Assembly (NCBI GenBank): GCA_964511555.1 | Contig: CAZEFR010000002.1 | Coordinates: 69,257 to 133,256 of the forward strand | Direction of reading: 5' to 3' | Length of the DNA stretch: 64,000 bases | Source of the DNA: CAIZGX01 sp964511555 | GTDB taxonomy: Bacteria > Bacteroidota > Bacteroidia > Flavobacteriales_D > Sanyastnellaceae | Shown: positions 61,264 to 64,000 of the stretch, in pieces | Numbering within the stretch: the stretch's first letter is position 1 | How the letters are laid out: every line of letters starts with the position of its first letter | Made by a program: the position numbers and the translations under genes | Notes under the pieces: model-generated | The model's input: the letters and a program-made list of their open reading frames with translations, nothing else | The model's database searches: none | Told to the model about the DNA's origin: nothing

Positions 61264-62531
61264 GCAGCGGCTTCTAACTTGGCTTTGGCTTCTTCTTGCG
61301 CTGCACGTTCTATCTTGTTGTCTTTCGCCAAGTAGAAATACATCCAAAGGAAGAAAGGAAATCCATTCAGGAAATAATGGCCTTGACGAGCAAGGTAAAG
61401 AATGATAATAAGTGCTATTCCATTCGACATAACCCAGTGTTCTTCAGAAGCAGCTCGTTGCTTGAAGATCCAACACTTGAATAGAATAAAAAACATCACA
61501 AGCAATCCATAAATCCCTGTTTCCGACATAAGTCGAAGAGCCATGGAGTTGGCGTCCATCTTGTTAAACTCAATATCTACTGCACCCGTTAGATTGGTCA
61601 GGGAGTACTTATCGAAAGCAACAGGATGGGATCCGAGTCCTGTTCCAAATAGCGGGTGCTCTTTGAAATTCTTCAGTGCAATTTGATAGTTGTTGTATAG
61701 AACGAAGCTCGATCCATGAATGTCATAGCTCTTGTAGTTTTTCGTTTCGAACATGGTGAACGTCCCGTCCCAGCGATCTGTGAATTCAGGTACGTTTTTA
61801 TAAGCGTAATCGAACGAGAAAATGAAAAGAGGGACGAAGATGATTGAGTATTTTACAACACCCAGATTCAGCAGGAACAAGACAATAGCGACGAAGGTTC
61901 CAATAATACCCAAACTTGAGTAGGTAAGTAAGTACGCGAGAATAATTACGAAGCCATGCCAACGCTTAATGAATAAAGTGTTACGAGCTATTGAATTGTA
62001 GAGTGAAACGAAAAACGCTGGAGCAATAACAGCCGCAAAGTAGGAGGGTTCAGAGAAGACCGAATTCAGGCGGAGACCGATTCCACCTTCAGTCAAACTC
62101 CATTTGTTGAACAGCCAGTTGTAGTTGTAACCAGGTGTGAAACCAACGAAATACGACAGCAATTGAAAAAGTCCGATGAATGAAACAATCAGTGCACCAA
62201 CCATGTAGTACTTGAATAACTCCTTCAGTTTGAAATCGAAAACTTGAATTACATAGTGGTAGAATAAAACCGAGGCAAAAAATCCGACAAAGATCTTAGT
62301 GAACATGGTGGATGTATTTTGTCCAGCAGCCACGTATACGATTCCAGAGATTAGTAGCGGGAAGAACAACAGAACAGGCCAACGTGGGATACCGAACTTC
62401 GTAAAGAAAATCGGGAAGAAAATGACGAAGGCGAGGTAACTTACATAAGCCTCAAAGGGCTCCTTGAAAAAGACATACGACGAAATGAAGATGGTTATGA
62501 AAATGGATATTACAGTAAACCATCTAAACAT
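61260..62531 (-). CDS. O-antigen ligase/polymerase-like membrane protein
   Basis: 423 residues with about ten to twelve membrane helices and a larger periplasmic loop between about residues 240 and 330 (LFGTGLGSHPVAFDKYSL), the layout of Wzy polymerases and WaaL ligases. It would polymerise or transfer the glycan made by the neighbouring transferases. Overlaps neighbours by 8 and 4 nt. Confidence 0.8.
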   Translation of the reverse strand: MFRWFTVISIFITIFISSYVFFKEPFEAYVSYLAFVIFFPIFFTKFGIPRWPVLLFFPLLISGIVYVAAGQNTSTMFTKIFVGFFASVLFYHYVIQVFDFKLKELFKYYMVGALIVSFIGLFQLLSYFVGFTPGYNYNWLFNKWSLTEGGIGLRLNSVFSEPSYFAAVIAPAFFVSLYNSIARNTLFIKRWHGFVIILAYLLTYSSLGIIGTFVAIVLFLLNLGVVKYSIIFVPLFIFSFDYAYKNVPEFTDRWDGTFTMFETKNYKSYDIHGSSFVLYNNYQIALKNFKEHPLFGTGLGSHPVAFDKYSLTNLTGAVDIEFNKMDANSMALRLMSETGIYGLLVMFFILFKCWIFKQRAASEEHWVMSNGIALIIILYLARQGHYFLNGFPFFLWMYFYLAKDNKIERAAQEEAKAKLEAAA

Positions 62532-63789
62532 CTTCTTGGGCTATTTCGGTTGTTGGTTTGGGTTGAGCGTATTTGTCTTTGAGACGAATGAACGCCTTTT
62601 CAAAAATATGATAACTTAACGAAGATACAGCTACAGCAAGCAAGAATGAAATCCCATACAACAGGATATGTTGCGAAGTAGTAATGTCGTTGTCTAGACC
62701 AATGTATTTATCTAAAATATGAATTGTGAAAACAACACACATAACATGGAACATGTAAAATCCATAAGATATCCTTCCGAGGTATTGCAAGACACGGTTT
62801 TCAAATCGCAACAGGGCTTTTTCATTTCCGGCTACATTTAAAATAATCACTAAGAATGAAACTGAAAAAAGGAGATGCAGAATATCTTCGAAGGCGGTTG
62901 GGGTGAAATATATGAAAATTGGAATAACTAAAACTGCCATTATTTGTGAAAATGGTTTGTAGATGATTCGGAGTAATTCTTCTTTCTTGTTGAAAAGGAT
63001 ATATGCTCCCAATCCGCCCAAAGCCATGCATTCGATCTTAGACATGGCGAGAAACTTTTTAATAACCATTAAGGCTTCAAACTTAAAGAACGGGAACGCC
63101 AATAATAGAGTGCCCTTTAGTGCTATAAATAATCCCGCAACCCAAAGAATAGATTTAAGTACGTTTTTACTTTTGCGAATAAGCAAAGGCCACAGCAGGT
63201 AGAATTGTTCTTCGACACCAATAGACCAAGATTGACCTATGTTTGGAACAGCAGTTGTGTAGATGGAAAATGCGAGATTTGGCATGAAGAAGGCGTAGAG
63301 CAGAAGATTACCCCAGAAGTTTTGATGAAAGAAAACATCTTGTCCGGGTACTGCGAAAAAATCGATATAGGGAAGAACAAAAAATCCAAGAATGAAGATG
63401 AGATAATACAGCGGCCAGATGCGAAAAGCCCTGCGTAAGTAAAATTTCCCGATATGAACGGTATTGTGTGATTCCTTTTCTTTTAAAAGCAAATAGGTGA
63501 TGAGAAATCCGCTTAGCACAAAGAAGAAAACAACCCCAAGTGCGCTGCTGTAGGCAATAAGCGGAGAGAGTGGGTCAATCTCTTTCGATAAAACCGATTG
63601 AAACACTGTGAACTTTGTAATTCTTTCTTCAGGATCTATCCAATGACTTCCAAATCCTGTGAATTTTTTAATTAATTCGACATGAGTGAAGAAGACCGCC
63701 AAAGCAGCGAAAAAGCGCAAACCATCAAGTCCTTTGAAATACTCCTTCTTCACCAAAAAATTCTTTGCGGTGAATTTAAGACTTTTCAA
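62524..63789 (-). CDS. acyltransferase family 3 (OafA/YrhL-like)
   Basis: 421 residues, about ten membrane helices. GLDGLRFFAALAVFFTHVEL with the conserved histidine near the start, and NIGQSWSIGVEEQFYLLWPL, mark the family. It probably O-acetylates the surface glycan. Overlaps both neighbours (14 and 8 nt). Confidence 0.9.
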   Translation of the reverse strand: MKSLKFTAKNFLVKKEYFKGLDGLRFFAALAVFFTHVELIKKFTGFGSHWIDPEERITKFTVFQSVLSKEIDPLSPLIAYSSALGVVFFFVLSGFLITYLLLKEKESHNTVHIGKFYLRRAFRIWPLYYLIFILGFFVLPYIDFFAVPGQDVFFHQNFWGNLLLYAFFMPNLAFSIYTTAVPNIGQSWSIGVEEQFYLLWPLLIRKSKNVLKSILWVAGLFIALKGTLLLAFPFFKFEALMVIKKFLAMSKIECMALGGLGAYILFNKKEELLRIIYKPFSQIMAVLVIPIFIYFTPTAFEDILHLLFSVSFLVIILNVAGNEKALLRFENRVLQYLGRISYGFYMFHVMCVVFTIHILDKYIGLDNDITTSQHILLYGISFLLAVAVSSLSYHIFEKAFIRLKDKYAQPKPTTEIAQEDV

Positions 63790-64000
63790 TCACGCGTTGA
63801 AACTTTTCTATGGTTTGCGAGATTATTTGGGACCAAGTAAAATTCGCTCGGATTGTATGAATTGCCTCACTTGAAAGTAATTCTAGCTCAGTTGTTTCTA
63901 AAGACAATGCTCTTTTAACCGTTTCTTCAATAGAAGTTATGTTTTTCGGTTCAAGAAGGAATCCGTTCGATTTATTTACCAACTCTTCCACAGCACCAAC
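63776..64000 (-). CDS. glycosyltransferase family 4, C-terminal fragment at window edge
   Basis: Only the last 74 residues are inside the window; the frame is open to the edge. VGAVEELVNKSNGFLLEP and ANFTWSQIISQTIEKFQRVI match the C-terminus of GT4 enzymes, where the first part binds the nucleotide sugar. First visible gene of the glycan operon. Confidence 0.75.
   Translation of the reverse strand, partial: VGAVEELVNKSNGFLLEPKNITSIEETVKRALSLETTELELLSSEAIHTIRANFTWSQIISQTIEKFQRVIEKS

Noticed and set aside
1..64000. CRISPR arrays, insertion sequences, prophage, toxin-antitoxin or restriction systems
   Set aside because: Looked for on both strands; the only arrays are the in-gene 84-bp repeats and the 12-bp repeat, and no transposase, integrase, Cas or restriction gene is present.

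Overview
The window reads as a stretch of chromosome from a Bacteroidota bacterium, most likely order Flavobacteriales. Five kinds of evidence agree. Secreted proteins carry type IX secretion (T9SS) sorting domains of both the type A and the gliding-motility (CHU_C) kind. A PorD-like T9SS gene is present. Several families are typical of this phylum (IPExxxVDY, DUF5522, the Rpb6-like omega subunit, the MurF-Alr fusion, a DksA-like protein next to lspA). Succinate dehydrogenase is of the diheme type B with gene order C-A-B. Upstream regions carry the Bacteroidota -7 promoter element TAnnTTTG, or the variant TAnnTTCG, often followed by C. I see no insertion sequence, prophage, integrase, CRISPR array or rRNA, and one tRNA gene.

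Layout. 1-5.6 kb: urocanate hydratase (cut by the window edge) behind a porin, a PLP enzyme, and the pyk operon. 5.6-11.1 kb: LD-carboxypeptidase, metG, ftsZ and a Fur-family regulator. 11.1-18.8 kb: small secreted proteins and lipoproteins, a cyclophilin lipoprotein coupled to pheS, pyruvate dehydrogenase E1-alpha and E2, a T9SS cargo protein, and an alpha-oxoamine synthase that may make capnine or sphingoid bases. 18.9-25.8 kb: bamD, rpoZ, coaBC, porD, recN, truB, queA. 25.9-32.8 kb: rplM-rpsI, rpsB-tsf, sdhCAB and a PAP2 phosphatase. 32.9-43 kb: a small secreted protein, a lipoprotein, then a co-directional run of secreted subtilase, secreted CHU_C protein, ribE and polA. 43-50.8 kb: ileS, a DksA-like protein with a histone-H1-like tail, lspA, murF-alr, with tRNA-Leu upstream. 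50.9-57.1 kb: a PorV-like barrel overlapping a helix-hairpin-helix barrel protein, then kmo, a trans-sulfuration enzyme and rimK. 57.3-64 kb: a glycan assembly operon (three glycosyltransferases, asparagine-synthase-like amidotransferase, O-antigen polymerase-like protein, acyltransferase) in which every gene overlaps the next.

The genes are mostly ordinary housekeeping genes packed very tightly. The more unusual items are: a 12-bp tandem repeat upstream of rimK that encodes a periodic cationic peptide in one frame; the five-copy lysine-rich repeat fused to a DksA-like domain; a subtilase with Glu where the catalytic Asp should be; intrinsic terminators placed inside the coding ends of convergent neighbours; -7 promoter motifs only 4 nt from start codons; and a structured rpsB leader capped by a TTCG tetraloop. 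No stretch longer than 300 bases lacks a gene; the longest gaps are below 190 bases and are described in the entries next to them.
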